Source: an uncultured Eubacteriales bacterium
GTDB taxonomy: Bacteria > Bacillota > Clostridia > Oscillospirales > Oscillospiraceae
Assembly: GCA_900540545.1 (NCBI GenBank)
Contig: UQGJ01000016.1
Coordinates: 1 to 44,510, forward strand
DNA length: 44,510 bases
Direction of reading: 5' to 3'
A program made the position numbers and the translations under genes. Positions 8,501 to 15,325 of the stretch are shown here, piece by piece (positions within the stretch are counted from its first letter, which is position 1; each line of letters starts with the position of its first letter). The notes under the pieces were generated by a model, which was not told the origin of the DNA, ran no database searches, and was given only the letters and a program-made list of their open reading frames with translations.

Positions 8501-8759
8501 GAATATATCGGTCCGGTTTCACGCGGTCCATCTTAGCCTTTTCTTTTTTGAGTTTGGAAAGGTTCAGTTTTTCCCAGCGCTTGGCCTGAAGGATCACCTG
8601 TTTGCCATCGGAGTCGGCTGCCACGCGTCCATCCACGCCGCCGTCTGGCCCTTCGCCGAAGGATTCAAAGGTCAGTCCAGTCCGTATCTGGATGATGTCA
8701 CGGGCCATGTTCTGAAACATCATTGGGCTTAGGCTGCGGCAAAAGTCATAGTCTGCCAA
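5499..8759 (-). CDS. Mrr-like nuclease fused to a STAND NTPase (candidate anti-phage defence protein)
   Basis: A 1086-aa protein. Residues 10-125 read as a restriction-endonuclease-like domain of the Mrr type: SPMMFQNMARDIIQ, then GGVDGR (D43) and ILQAKRW (Q58-A-K60), the QxK form of the PD-(D/E)xK site. Residues 200-330 form a P-loop NTPase with Walker A GQPGMGKST (203-211), Walker B VILFDD (249-254) and ILTTREYV, resembling novel STAND NTPases. The long helical C-terminal part (about 400-1086) is unknown and would be the sensor. I chose the TTG at 8757-8759 because AGAGGAGGAGAA lies just before it and a promoter lies between it and the farther ATG at 8840. GC is clearly below that of the neighbours. 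The architecture resembles Avs-like and other nuclease-STAND defence proteins. Confidence 0.85.
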   Translation of the reverse strand: MADYDFCRSLSPMMFQNMARDIIQIRTGLTFESFGEGPDGGVDGRVAADSDGKQVILQAKRWEKLNLSKLKKEKAKMDRVKPDRYILVLACAVSEQQKDVIFDLFSPYIRFKEDIVSGDDLNNYLGDSKGTYRSVEEKYNQLWIQNTNVLRRVLEDTVLNAILGDSERKLRTVLRNAELFVETAVYREALARLEQNHVLILSGQPGMGKSTTAEQLALYFYAQKGYTNFVAVIYPDQLSKAQRIDGKKVILFDDFWGNLLSYDPSDGYSDKALLLAIEEALRSEDCILILTTREYVLEHGLKRNESLRRLIEAHKLECRLSSYTDAEKMQIYFEHLKRSSLTRDQAQTMFHLYPQIIYSEDYNPRVLDHALSKIRPDEAPQACAGHCLELLKRPVQFWEEVFQGLTPEARLLSMLCYILPRRIEYRYAKESYAKAVTELNRTMEYQGFQQVVAELEKTVLYTDVEENVLNPGAGPVFIQFQNPSVQDFLHTYIVENLGQFQKGLSAGCICFSQLLALLKLCRECRDGGSAALQSELMARAIGALSHPDPGPEITPDTRFFSLLFLDESAPGTPMWKYFSESLHRMAAAMAKEPSTFYQDDIKQFPEVAALAVRRGLWDGPPEALMEACITCVIKNGMQLDVRAWSAEMPVVWAQYRRQHKAQIKDYLKRYYRYGLCLSAAEQDGYRFRRLLRQLREDKAHLGIHFDKPFGQEIKRYQEWLKAERSVRQAFPYESEDVTGADMEQLVSQYEEELFGSNEYLPWDTLEDEIMFTDHSEAAKRLVIQLVSEEDSWCLTDFFHSRGGLEFLLQWAEDDATFFGPLRDILRSLFQFLQKKLTHPGPQLGRLFEGLEAPKTDCFTAETFKKAAAACVNGDCRGLLEKMESLGLVAQQGLWYVFTNERLSLLALLYRISNLSEQTRRDCYGQWFGVDSAQDACVQTWECDFDFYRGLAELDRPAFREYGLKPLARAYCAEIRRNNDRETVRALLKDIDLSIDVDSNGDLNCMSYRVNRLWSAFEALEDDGVSYLFPEQFTSEEIEWMDCSGAGRQTAPELPYSVSNLPDQLLDALHITEKVVALWKKILELSR

Positions 8760-8793
8760 TCGTTCTCCTCCTCTCTTACGGGAATTTATTTGT

Positions 8794-8823
8794 ATCATAT
8801 CATAAAAGCGGTCTGCTTTTCCA
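8794..8823 (-). promoter_or_regulatory. Candidate promoter of the STAND nuclease module
   Basis: Minus strand TGGAAA (8818-8823), 18 bp, TATGAT (8794-8799). The expected start near 8787 leaves a short leader to the ribosome site and the TTG start. This argues against the longer frame that begins at 8840. Confidence 0.5.
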
Positions 8824-8862
8824 CCTTTGGAATGAGCCACAGGCTTTCACGTGTTTTGGACC

Positions 8863-8901
8863 AAAAAAGCTCCCCGCCAGTTCCGCTGGCGGGGAGCTTT
8901 T
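8863..8901 (-). terminator. Terminator of the CbxX-like AAA gene
   Basis: Arms AAAAGCTCCCCGCCAG (8865-8880) and CTGGCGGGGAGCTTTT (8886-8901) with loop TTCCG. On the minus strand it is followed by a T-run. It also marks the right edge of the low-GC module. Confidence 0.85.
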
Positions 8902-8936
8902 CTAAATGCTCCAGAGTATGTGGGGGCAGGGGCGGG

Positions 8937-10430
8937 TCAGCTCTGCCCTTCCGCTTCCGCAGGCGGGGCAGAGGGTTCGGCCTCCGCTTCTTCCGTTTCG
9001 TCCTCCTCCTCGGGGTCACGCAGGTCCTCCAGGGTCAGCTCCATGAGCTGTTCCTTGGTGGGGTGGTCCAGGGCGGCCACGCGGTCGGACTGGCGGGAGA
9101 CGGCGTGCTCGAAGATGTTGCGCACGTCCCGGGCGTTGCCGAAGTTCTCGTCCCGCTCCTCGTAGAGGTCGGTGAAAAACGTTTTGGCGTGCTCGATCGT
9201 CTTTTCTTCCAGAGCGTACCCGTTTTTCTCGCACATGGACTGGAAGATGGACAGAAGCTGCTCGCCGGTATAGTCCTCGAAGTAGAAATACTTGTTGAAG
9301 CGGCTCTCCAGGCCGGGGTTGGAGTTGATGAAATTCCCCATCAGCTCGGTGTACCCGGCCACGATGACGATGAGGTCGGCCCGGTGGTCCTCCATGCCCT
9401 TCAACAGGGTCTCGATGGCCTCCTTGCCGAAGTCGTTGGCGTTGTCCTGGTTGGCCAAGGCGTAGGCCTCGTCGATGAAGAGGACGCCGCCCAGGGCCTT
9501 CTGGATGACCTCGTTGGTCTTGATGGCGGTCTGGCCCACGAAGCCGGCCACCAGGCCGGAGCGGTCCACCTCCACCAGCTGGCCCTTGGACAGCACGCCG
9601 ATGGCGTGGTATATCTTGGCCAGCAGCCGGGCCACGGTGGTCTTGCCGGTGCCGGGGTTGCCCATAAAGACCAGGTGCAGGCTCATGGGGGGAACGGGCA
9701 GGTCCTGCTCCTGGCGGAGTTTGCGGACCTTCACCAGATTGATGAGGCTCTTCACGTCCTTTTTGACCTTGTCCAGGCCGCACAGGCTGTCCAGCTCGGC
9801 CAGAAGGTCCTCCAGGGAGACCTCCGGCTCCGGGGCGGGCTCGGTCTCCGCCTTGGCCTCCGCCGTGGGGGCGGGGGAGGCGGCCTCGGCCTCGGGGGAG
9901 CCGCCGGTCCGGGTGACGAAGTCCCCGGCGTCCAGCTTGGGCTTGTCCCCGGCCAGGCCGTCGGCGTCGCACAGGGCGGTGAGGACGTCGGCGCAGCGGT
10001 TGACGAAGCCCGCCTCCCGGTCGCTCACCGCCCCGTCGGCGGCGGCGAAGAGGAGGAGCATCAGGGTCAGCAGGTCGATGAAGCGGCGGGCGGTCTTTTG
10101 GCCGTAGGCCTTGTCGTACTCCCGCATCTTCTGGAAGAAGGCGGGGGCCTGGAAGCCGGGGTACTCGCTGACGGCGGTGCACAGCTCCCAGTAGAGGGCC
10201 GAGGGGACGAAGTTGCCCTTGCAGTAGATGCCGTTATAATATTCCACGTGCTGGGGGGTCACGTTGCCCCCGTCGGCGTTCCAGACCCCCAGGGCGCAGA
10301 TGCGCATGAACTCGTCCACGTCCTGGTTGAATTTCTGCCGCATGGCGGGGTTGGCGATGTGCTGCCGGAAGGCGGAAACCCCTTCCTCGTACTGCTTGTG
10401 CATTGCCGCGGCGGTCATTGCCCCCTTCAT
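8937..10430 (-). CDS. CbxX/SpoVK-like AAA ATPase with TerB-like N-terminal region
   Basis: A 497-aa protein from the ATG at 10428-10430, which has AAGGAG upstream. Residues 105-155 (LLTLMLLLFAAADGAVSDREAGFV) resemble a TerB-type helical domain. Residues 165-205 are an Ala/Glu/Pro-rich linker. Residues 213-470 form a CbxX/CfxQ AAA module with Walker A GNPGTGKT (257-264), Walker B GGVLFIDEAYAL (E321) and an arginine-finger-like GLESRFNKYF. The last 35 residues are very acidic. CbxX-family ATPases remodel protein complexes. The partner here is not evident, since the gene is monocistronic with its own terminator. A role in stress or secretion is possible, but no specific function can be assigned. 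Confidence 0.82.
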   Translation of the reverse strand: MKGAMTAAAMHKQYEEGVSAFRQHIANPAMRQKFNQDVDEFMRICALGVWNADGGNVTPQHVEYYNGIYCKGNFVPSALYWELCTAVSEYPGFQAPAFFQKMREYDKAYGQKTARRFIDLLTLMLLLFAAADGAVSDREAGFVNRCADVLTALCDADGLAGDKPKLDAGDFVTRTGGSPEAEAASPAPTAEAKAETEPAPEPEVSLEDLLAELDSLCGLDKVKKDVKSLINLVKVRKLRQEQDLPVPPMSLHLVFMGNPGTGKTTVARLLAKIYHAIGVLSKGQLVEVDRSGLVAGFVGQTAIKTNEVIQKALGGVLFIDEAYALANQDNANDFGKEAIETLLKGMEDHRADLIVIVAGYTELMGNFINSNPGLESRFNKYFYFEDYTGEQLLSIFQSMCEKNGYALEEKTIEHAKTFFTDLYEERDENFGNARDVRNIFEHAVSRQSDRVAALDHPTKEQLMELTLEDLRDPEEEDETEEAEAEPSAPPAEAEGQS

Positions 10431-10559
10431 CGGCCCACACTCCTTTTCTTTTTTGCGTTTACTCGTAGCCCTCATTATAGCCCCGGCGGGGCGAAAACGT
10501 CAAGGAAAGAACTGGTAGACATAAAGTTGTTACAAAACAATTATTTTTCGTCTTGCCGG

Positions 10560-10588
10560 TTGACGATTCCCCGCCGAACATGTAGTAT
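10560..10588 (+). promoter_or_regulatory. Promoter of the zinc-ribbon/Big-domain gene
   Basis: TTGACG (10560-10565), 17 bp, TAGTAT (10583-10588), then the leader to the ATG at 10630. Confidence 0.65.
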
Positions 10589-10629
10589 AGACATACATAT
10601 GACAATAATCTGTCTGAGGGGGTCCCATC

Positions 10630-11685
10630 ATGCCGAACAAACACGCCACCGGCGCCCATTCCACGGTCATTCGCTGCCCCAACTGCGGCGAGGATTACTC
10701 CATCACCTATAAGCGCTGCCCCTTCTGCGACGAAAAGACCGTCCCGCCCAGCCGGCGGCGGCGGGACGAGGACGAGTATGAAGAACCCGACCTCTTTGAC
10801 GAGGAGGGGGAGGACGAGGACGTCCCCGCGACCAGGGGGGGCGGAAAGCGGCTGGCCGGAGGTGGGAAGAAGCGCCGGGGCGGCGGGTACACCAGCGGGG
10901 GCTGGACGCCCCTGCGGGTGGCGGGGACGGTGGTGTCCCTGGCCGTCATCGCCGCGGCCGCTTGGATCGTCATCACCCAGATCATGCCCCTGGTGACCAA
11001 CGAGAAGCCGGAGCCGACGCCGGGGGTCACCCCCACGGCCCAGGTGACGCCCTCCGCCGAGCCCACTCCGGCGGTCACCGACCCCGCCGTTCTGCCCACT
11101 GGGGACCCGGAGGTCACGGCCACGCCGGACCCCTCCACGATGATCCCCTCCACCCAGACCGCCATGGGGTTCAGCCTGAACAAGAGCGACATCACCATCA
11201 ACAACCAGTACCCGGAGCCTGTCCGGCTGAAGGTCACCTTCACCCCCGCCGGTTCCACCGGGGAGATCACCTGGTCCAGCAGCAATTCCGAGGTGGTGAC
11301 GGTGGACAGCACCGGCCTGGTGAGCGCCGGGAGCAAGACCGGCTCGGCCACCATCACCGCCACCATGGCGGGGGGCGTGAAGAAGGAGTGCACCGTGCGC
11401 AACAGCGTCACCAAGGGGGGCGGCGGCGAGAATACGCCCGCCTCCACGGCGCCCTCCGGCAACGCCAGCCTGAACCGGGAGGATTTCAGCTTTTCCAGGG
11501 CCGGTGAGACCTTCAAGATGAAGGTCAGCGGGGCCAGCGGCGACCCGGTGTGGGCCATCGGGGACACGTCGGTGGCCACCATCAGCGGCGACGGCACCGT
11601 CACCGCCGTGGGGAGCGGCACCACCAACATCACCTGCACGGTGGACGGGCAGACCTTGAAGTGCATCGTGCGCTGCCAGTTCTGA
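10630..11685 (+). CDS. Zinc-ribbon membrane protein with two extracellular Big-type domains
   Basis: A 351-aa protein. Residues 16-36 form a zinc ribbon (CPNCGEDY...CPFCDE). Residues 45-90 are charged and low-complexity (Arg then Asp/Glu, then Gly/Lys). Residues 96-120 are one membrane helix (LRVAGTVVSLAVIAAAAWIVI). A Pro/Thr linker leads to two immunoglobulin-like bacterial Big_2-type domains at about 178-260 (ITWSSSNSEVVTVDSTGLVSA) and 282-351 (VWAIGDTSVATISGDGTVTAVGSG). The topology is thus a cytoplasmic zinc ribbon and extracytoplasmic Big domains, which suggests a surface or envelope sensor or scaffold. It is monocistronic between its own promoter and terminator. The function is unknown. 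Confidence 0.8.
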   Translation: MPNKHATGAHSTVIRCPNCGEDYSITYKRCPFCDEKTVPPSRRRRDEDEYEEPDLFDEEGEDEDVPATRGGGKRLAGGGKKRRGGGYTSGGWTPLRVAGTVVSLAVIAAAAWIVITQIMPLVTNEKPEPTPGVTPTAQVTPSAEPTPAVTDPAVLPTGDPEVTATPDPSTMIPSTQTAMGFSLNKSDITINNQYPEPVRLKVTFTPAGSTGEITWSSSNSEVVTVDSTGLVSAGSKTGSATITATMAGGVKKECTVRNSVTKGGGGENTPASTAPSGNASLNREDFSFSRAGETFKMKVSGASGDPVWAIGDTSVATISGDGTVTAVGSGTTNITCTVDGQTLKCIVRCQF

Positions 11686-11692
11686 GGTTACG

Positions 11693-11722
11693 CGGGGCGG
11701 CCCTTCGGGGCCGCCCCGTTTT
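11693..11722 (+). terminator. Rho-independent terminator
   Basis: CGGGGCGGCCC / GGGCCGCCCCG arms (11693-11703, 11708-11718) with loop TTCG, then TTTTA. Confidence 0.85.
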
Positions 11723-11776
11723 ATGACTGTCTTTGGGGCGGCGCCTGATACGATGGCGCGTGGTCTGAACGGCGTT

Positions 11777-11863
11777 CCCCTCATCCGGCGCTGCGCGCCA
11801 CCTTCCCCCAGGGGAAGGCTGGGGACGGGGGGGCGGCGCGTCGGGGACGCCGCGCCCTACGGG
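11777..11863. repeat. Two adjacent palindromic intergenic units
   Basis: 11777-11822 has the CCTCATCCGGCG...CCTTCCCCCAGGGGAAGG type unit. 11831-11863 is a GGGCGGCGCG...CGCGCC hairpin ending CCCTACGGG, the same family as at 2106. They lie just upstream of the pyrophosphatase promoter. Confidence 0.55.
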
Positions 11864-11868
11864 ACCGG

Positions 11869-11897
11869 TTGTATTTTGCCCGGAAAACGGCTATAAT
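11869..11897 (+). promoter_or_regulatory. Promoter of the pyrophosphatase gene
   Basis: TTGTAT (11869-11874), 17 bp, consensus TATAAT (11892-11897). Confidence 0.7.
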
Positions 11898-11936
11898 GGA
11901 AGCGTTGACTACCGATTTTTGAGAGGAGAGCACCCT

Positions 11937-12476
11937 ATGTCCAACATTTGGCACGACATCGACCCCAGGCGCATCACGCCGGAGGACTTTATTGCCGTGA
12001 TCGAGATCCCCCAGGGGAGCAAGAAGAAGTACGAGCTGGACAAGGAGACCGGGCTTATCATTCTGGACCGGGTCCTCCACACCTCCACCCACTATCCCGC
12101 CAACTACGGCTTCATCCCCCGGACCTACGGCGACGACAACGACCCCCTGGACGTGCTGGTGCTGTGCTCGGAGGCCATGGACCCCCTGACCCTGGTGCGC
12201 TGCTACCCCATCGGGGTCATCGCCATGCTGGACAACGGCCACCGGGACGAGAAGATCATCGCCATCCCCTTCGCCGACCCCACCTACAACACCTACCAGG
12301 ACCTGATGGACCTGCCGGGGCACATCTTCGACGAGATGGCCCACTTCTTCGCGGTATACAAGGCCCTGGAGGGCAAGGAGACCGTGGCCGGGGACGTGAC
12401 GGGCCGGGCCGACGCCATCCGCATCATCCAGGAGGCCATGGAGCATTACAGCGAGAGTTTTGAGGGTAAATCTTAA
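11937..12476 (+). CDS. ppa: Inorganic pyrophosphatase (soluble, family I)
   Basis: A 179-aa protein, the usual length of bacterial family I enzymes, which hydrolyse pyrophosphate to phosphate in the cytoplasm and pull biosynthetic reactions forward. The signature DDNDPLDVLV (the D-x-D-P-x-D metal cluster) is at about residues 64-73, with IEIPQGSKKKYE and HYPANYGFIPRT before it. I took the ATG at 11937 because GAGAGGAGAG lies directly upstream. A longer TTG frame at 11919 would place the ribosome site inside the gene. It is monocistronic with a near-consensus promoter. Confidence 0.93.
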   Translation: MSNIWHDIDPRRITPEDFIAVIEIPQGSKKKYELDKETGLIILDRVLHTSTHYPANYGFIPRTYGDDNDPLDVLVLCSEAMDPLTLVRCYPIGVIAMLDNGHRDEKIIAIPFADPTYNTYQDLMDLPGHIFDEMAHFFAVYKALEGKETVAGDVTGRADAIRIIQEAMEHYSESFEGKS

Positions 12477-12519
12477 TCTTTTTTTAATGGGTTCCCCGGT
12501 TTCTTTCTCAACTAAGCTA

Positions 12520-12528
12520 TGGTAAAAT
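12520..12528 (+). promoter_or_regulatory. Weak extended -10 upstream of glf
   Basis: TGG-TAAAAT (TAAAAT 12523-12528) with no clear -35. AGAGGAAA follows before the ATG at 12566. Confidence 0.35.
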
Positions 12529-12565
12529 GAATTTCAAAGTAAGAGAAAAGAGAGGAAACGAGCGT

Positions 12566-13723
12566 ATGGCGCAAGGATTTGACGCCCTTATCATCGGGGC
12601 GGGCTACGCCGGGGCCGTCACCGCCCGGGAACTGGCCGAGCGGGGCGGGAAGCGGGTGCTGGTGCTGGAGCGCCGGGACCACATCGGCGGCAACGCCTAT
12701 GACTGCCCGGACCAGGCCGGCATTTTGATCCACCAGTACGGACCCCACATTTTCCACACGTCGGACAAGCGGGTGTTCGACTATCTCTCCCGCTTCACCC
12801 AGTGGCGGGACTACCAGCACCGGGTGGTGGCAAACGTCCACGGGCAGTATCTGCCGGTGCCCTTCAACCTGGACGCCCTCCACATGGCCTTCCCCCAGGA
12901 GAAGGCGGACCGGCTGGAGCGCAAGCTGGTGGAGACCTACGGCGCGGGGGCCAGAGTGACCATCCTCACCCTGCGCCAGAGCCCGGACCCGGAGGTGCGG
13001 GAGGTGGCCGACTACGTCTATGAAAACGTGTTCAAGGTCTACACCATGAAGCAGTGGGACCAGAAGCCGGAGGACATCGACCCGGCCACCACGGCCCGGG
13101 TGCCGGTGCTGCTGAGCCGGGACGACCGCTATTTCCAGGACCCCTATCAGGGGATGCCCCTGGAGGGATACACCCCCATGTTCCAGGCCATGCTGGACCA
13201 CCCCAACATCACCGTGGAGCTGGGGGTGGACGCCAGGGACCGGGTGAAGCTGGCCGACGGGACCGTCGCCCTGGACGGGGCGGCCTTTGACGGGCCGGTC
13301 ATTTTCACCGGGCAGGTGGATGAGCTGTTCGGGTTCCAGTTCGGGGCCCTGCCCTACCGGACCCTGGACTTCGGGTTCGAGACCCTGGAGGTGGACCAGT
13401 TCCAGCCCAGGGCCACGGTGAACTACACCGTCAGCGAGCCCTACACCCGCATCACCGAGTACAAGCTGCTCACCGGCCAGGACGCGCCGGGGCGGACCAC
13501 CATCATGAAGGAGTATTCCCGGGCCTACACCGGGAAGGACGGGGAGACCCCCTATTACTCCATCATCAACCCGGACAACAACGCCCTCTACGGGCGGTAC
13601 AAGGCCCTGGCGGAGGGGTATCCCAACCTCCACCTGCTGGGCCGGCTGGCCGAGTACAAGTATTATAACATGGACGCCATCGCCGCCCGGGCCCTGGCCC
13701 TCAGCGATGAACTTTTGAAATAA
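12566..13723 (+). CDS. glf: UDP-galactopyranose mutase
   Basis: A 385-aa flavoprotein that converts UDP-galactopyranose to UDP-galactofuranose, the donor for Galf-containing cell-surface glycans. The FAD-binding dinucleotide fold is at residues 7-35 (IIGAGYAGAV, then LVLERRDHIGGNAYD). The family stretches YGPHIFHTSD, YTMKQW and the Arg/Tyr-rich TVNYTVSEPYTRITEYK are present. I used the ATG at 12566 with AGAGGAAA upstream instead of the in-frame ATG at 12527, which overlaps the putative -10. It is followed 15 bp later by a glycosyltransferase gene, most likely in the same operon. Confidence 0.93.
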   Translation: MAQGFDALIIGAGYAGAVTARELAERGGKRVLVLERRDHIGGNAYDCPDQAGILIHQYGPHIFHTSDKRVFDYLSRFTQWRDYQHRVVANVHGQYLPVPFNLDALHMAFPQEKADRLERKLVETYGAGARVTILTLRQSPDPEVREVADYVYENVFKVYTMKQWDQKPEDIDPATTARVPVLLSRDDRYFQDPYQGMPLEGYTPMFQAMLDHPNITVELGVDARDRVKLADGTVALDGAAFDGPVIFTGQVDELFGFQFGALPYRTLDFGFETLEVDQFQPRATVNYTVSEPYTRITEYKLLTGQDAPGRTTIMKEYSRAYTGKDGETPYYSIINPDNNALYGRYKALAEGYPNLHLLGRLAEYKYYNMDAIAARALALSDELLK

Positions 13724-13738
13724 ATAGGAGCGGGTTTT

Positions 13739-14761
13739 GTGAAATTGCTGACATTTGCGGTCCCCTGCTACAACTCCCAGGACTACATGGACCACTGCAT
13801 CGAGACCCTTTTGCAGGGCGGCGACGAGGTGGAGATCATTCTGGTGGACGACGGCTCCAAGGACGACACCGGGGCCATCGCCGACCGCTACGCCCAGCAG
13901 TATCCCGACATCGTCCGGGTCATCCACCAGGAGAATGGCGGCCACGGCGAGGGCGTGAACCAGGGCATCCGCAACGCCACGGGCCTGTACTACAAGGTGG
14001 TGGACTCTGACGACTGGGCCGATGTGGACGCCCTGCACAAGGTCATGGACAAGCTGCGGGAGTTCGCCGGGATGGAGAAGCCCGTGGACCTGCTGGTGTG
14101 CAACTACGTCTACGAGCACGTGGAGGACAACACACAGAAGGTCATGCGCTACACCAACGTGTTCCCTCAGAACAAGATTTTCACCTGGGACGACATCGGC
14201 CGGTTCCGGCCCTCCCAGTACCTGCTGATGCACTCGGTGTTCTACCGCACCCAGCTGGTACGGGACTGCGGGCTGGAGCTGCCCAAGCACACCTTCTACG
14301 TGGACAACATCTTCGTCTACCAGCCCCTGCCCTTCGTGGAGAGCATCTACTACATGGACCTGGACTTCTACCGCTACTTCATCGGCCGGGCCGACCAGAG
14401 CGTCAACGAGAGCGTGATGGTCAAGCGGGTGGACCAGCAGCTGCGGGTGACCCGGCTGATGATCGAGGCCCACGACCTGCGGAAAATCGCCGCCCAGCAC
14501 CGGCGGCTGAGCCGGTACATGTTCAACTATCTGGCCATGATGATGACGATTTCCTCGGTGTTTCTCATCATCGACGGGTCCCCGGAGGCGCTGGGGAAGA
14601 AGACCGAGCTGTGGGAGTACCTGCGCTCGGTGGACTCCGGGATATTCCACAAGATGAAGTACCGCTCCATCTCCGCCGTGGGGAACATCCCCGGCTATCA
14701 GGGGCGGAAGCTGTCGGTGAAGCTGTACCGGATGGCGAGAAGGATATACAAGTTTAACTAA
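13739..14761 (+). CDS. Family 2 glycosyltransferase (possibly galactofuranosyl)
   Basis: A 340-aa GT-A enzyme starting at GTG, with AGGAG eight bases upstream. The nucleotide-sugar site VDDGS (36-40) and the metal motif DSDDW (89-93) are clear, and VDNIFVYQPLPFV follows in the acceptor half. There is no signal peptide or membrane span, so it acts at the cytoplasmic face. It lies directly after glf in a two-gene unit closed by a terminator, so I infer that it uses UDP-galactofuranose. GT2 proteins have many donors, however, and this is not proven. Confidence 0.85.
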   Translation: MKLLTFAVPCYNSQDYMDHCIETLLQGGDEVEIILVDDGSKDDTGAIADRYAQQYPDIVRVIHQENGGHGEGVNQGIRNATGLYYKVVDSDDWADVDALHKVMDKLREFAGMEKPVDLLVCNYVYEHVEDNTQKVMRYTNVFPQNKIFTWDDIGRFRPSQYLLMHSVFYRTQLVRDCGLELPKHTFYVDNIFVYQPLPFVESIYYMDLDFYRYFIGRADQSVNESVMVKRVDQQLRVTRLMIEAHDLRKIAAQHRRLSRYMFNYLAMMMTISSVFLIIDGSPEALGKKTELWEYLRSVDSGIFHKMKYRSISAVGNIPGYQGRKLSVKLYRMARRIYKFN

Positions 14762-14765
14762 GTGG

Positions 14766-14796
14766 AAGTGCCGGACCCTGGAGGGGTCCGGCACTT
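14766..14796 (+). terminator. Terminator of the glf-glycosyltransferase unit
   Basis: AAGTGCCGGACCC (14766-14778) pairs with GGGTCCGGCACTT (14784-14796). Confidence 0.75.
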
Positions 14797-14820
14797 GCTT
14801 TGTGGGGGGGCGGGGATAAT

Positions 14821-14911
14821 GCAGAATGCAGGAATGCAGAATGCAGAATGACGCCCACGGGGCGGGACGGGGGACGAGGACGCGGGCGGCTGATAGCCGC
14901 CCCTACAAGGG
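14821..14911. repeat. GCAGAAT heptad run and CCTACAAGG palindromic unit
   Basis: 14821-14849 holds four near-copies of GCAGAAT (one with an extra G). 14884-14911 is the hairpin GGGCGGCTGATAGCCGCCC followed by CTACAAGGG, a variant of the CCCTACGGG family. There is no gene in this stretch. Confidence 0.55.
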
Positions 14912-14982
14912 CGTGTGGGGTGGGGGTGGCTGGTGCTTGGCGGGCCGAGGTCGTCCCGCCCCACATTTTTGAGGGGACGGGG

Positions 14983-15025
14983 ATGCGGATTGCCACGCCA
15001 GTTTGCGAACTGGCTCGCAATGACA
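14983..15025. repeat. ATTGC...GCAATGACA palindromic unit, copy 1
   Basis: GCGGATTGCC, a CCAGT-TTGCGA-ACTGG hairpin and TCGCAATGACA. The same roughly 40-bp unit occurs at 25591, 31071, 34227 and, as a variant, at 35193, always in the same orientation. Confidence 0.7.
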
Positions 15026-15033
15026 GCAGCAGC

Positions 15034-15270
15034 GCAGAGACTTGTGGCGGCTTGTTTGCACCCATCAAAACGCAACTACTATCAAGTTTTGCCGGGTTCT
15101 TTGCCGAGGGGCGGGAGCCGGAGTTATTCTAGCGCCTTACCGATACGGGCTGCAACGGCTTTCAAATCTCGCTAACTAACGAAAACCGTACCGCCGCCCG
15201 GACGTTCTTCTGCCTTCTTTCCGTCCCCTTTCTTCGAGAAGAAAGGGGACCCCCCGGAGGGACCGGCTCC
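15034..15270 (-). repeat. 3'-end composite repeat, copy 2 (long form) after the XpaC-like gene
   Basis: On the minus strand: CCCTCCGGGGGG, the hairpin GTCCCCTTTCTTC / GAAGAAAGGGGAC (15238-15250 and 15223-15235), linker GGAAAGAAGGCAG, then the conserved core (15034-15207) containing GGCGGCGGTACGGTTTTCG and GTTGCAGCCCGTATCGG. The second hairpin seen in other copies is missing. I see no coding content. Confidence 0.7.
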
Positions 15271-15280
15271 AAAACAGAAC

Positions 15281-15312
15281 CGCGCCGGACAGAATGAATC
15301 CTGTCCGGCGCG
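15281..15312 (-). terminator. Terminator of the XpaC-like gene
   Basis: CGCGCCGGACAG (15281-15292) and CTGTCCGGCGCG (15301-15312). A T-rich stretch follows on the minus strand. Confidence 0.8.
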
Positions 15313-15325
15313 GGTGATTATGTCG

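Noticed and set aside
8760..8840. Upstream ATG that would lengthen the STAND nuclease by 27 residues
   Set aside because: The extension would start upstream of the likely promoter and include the ribosome site as coding sequence. The TTG at 8759 fits better.
8790..10712. 640-codon plus-strand open frame opposite the AAA ATPase
   Set aside because: It shadows a gene with intact Walker motifs and has no plausible ribosome site.
14800..15175. Short open frames of about 80-110 codons in the repeat region
   Set aside because: Different copies of the repeat are open in different frames, have no ribosome site and show no protein-level conservation.
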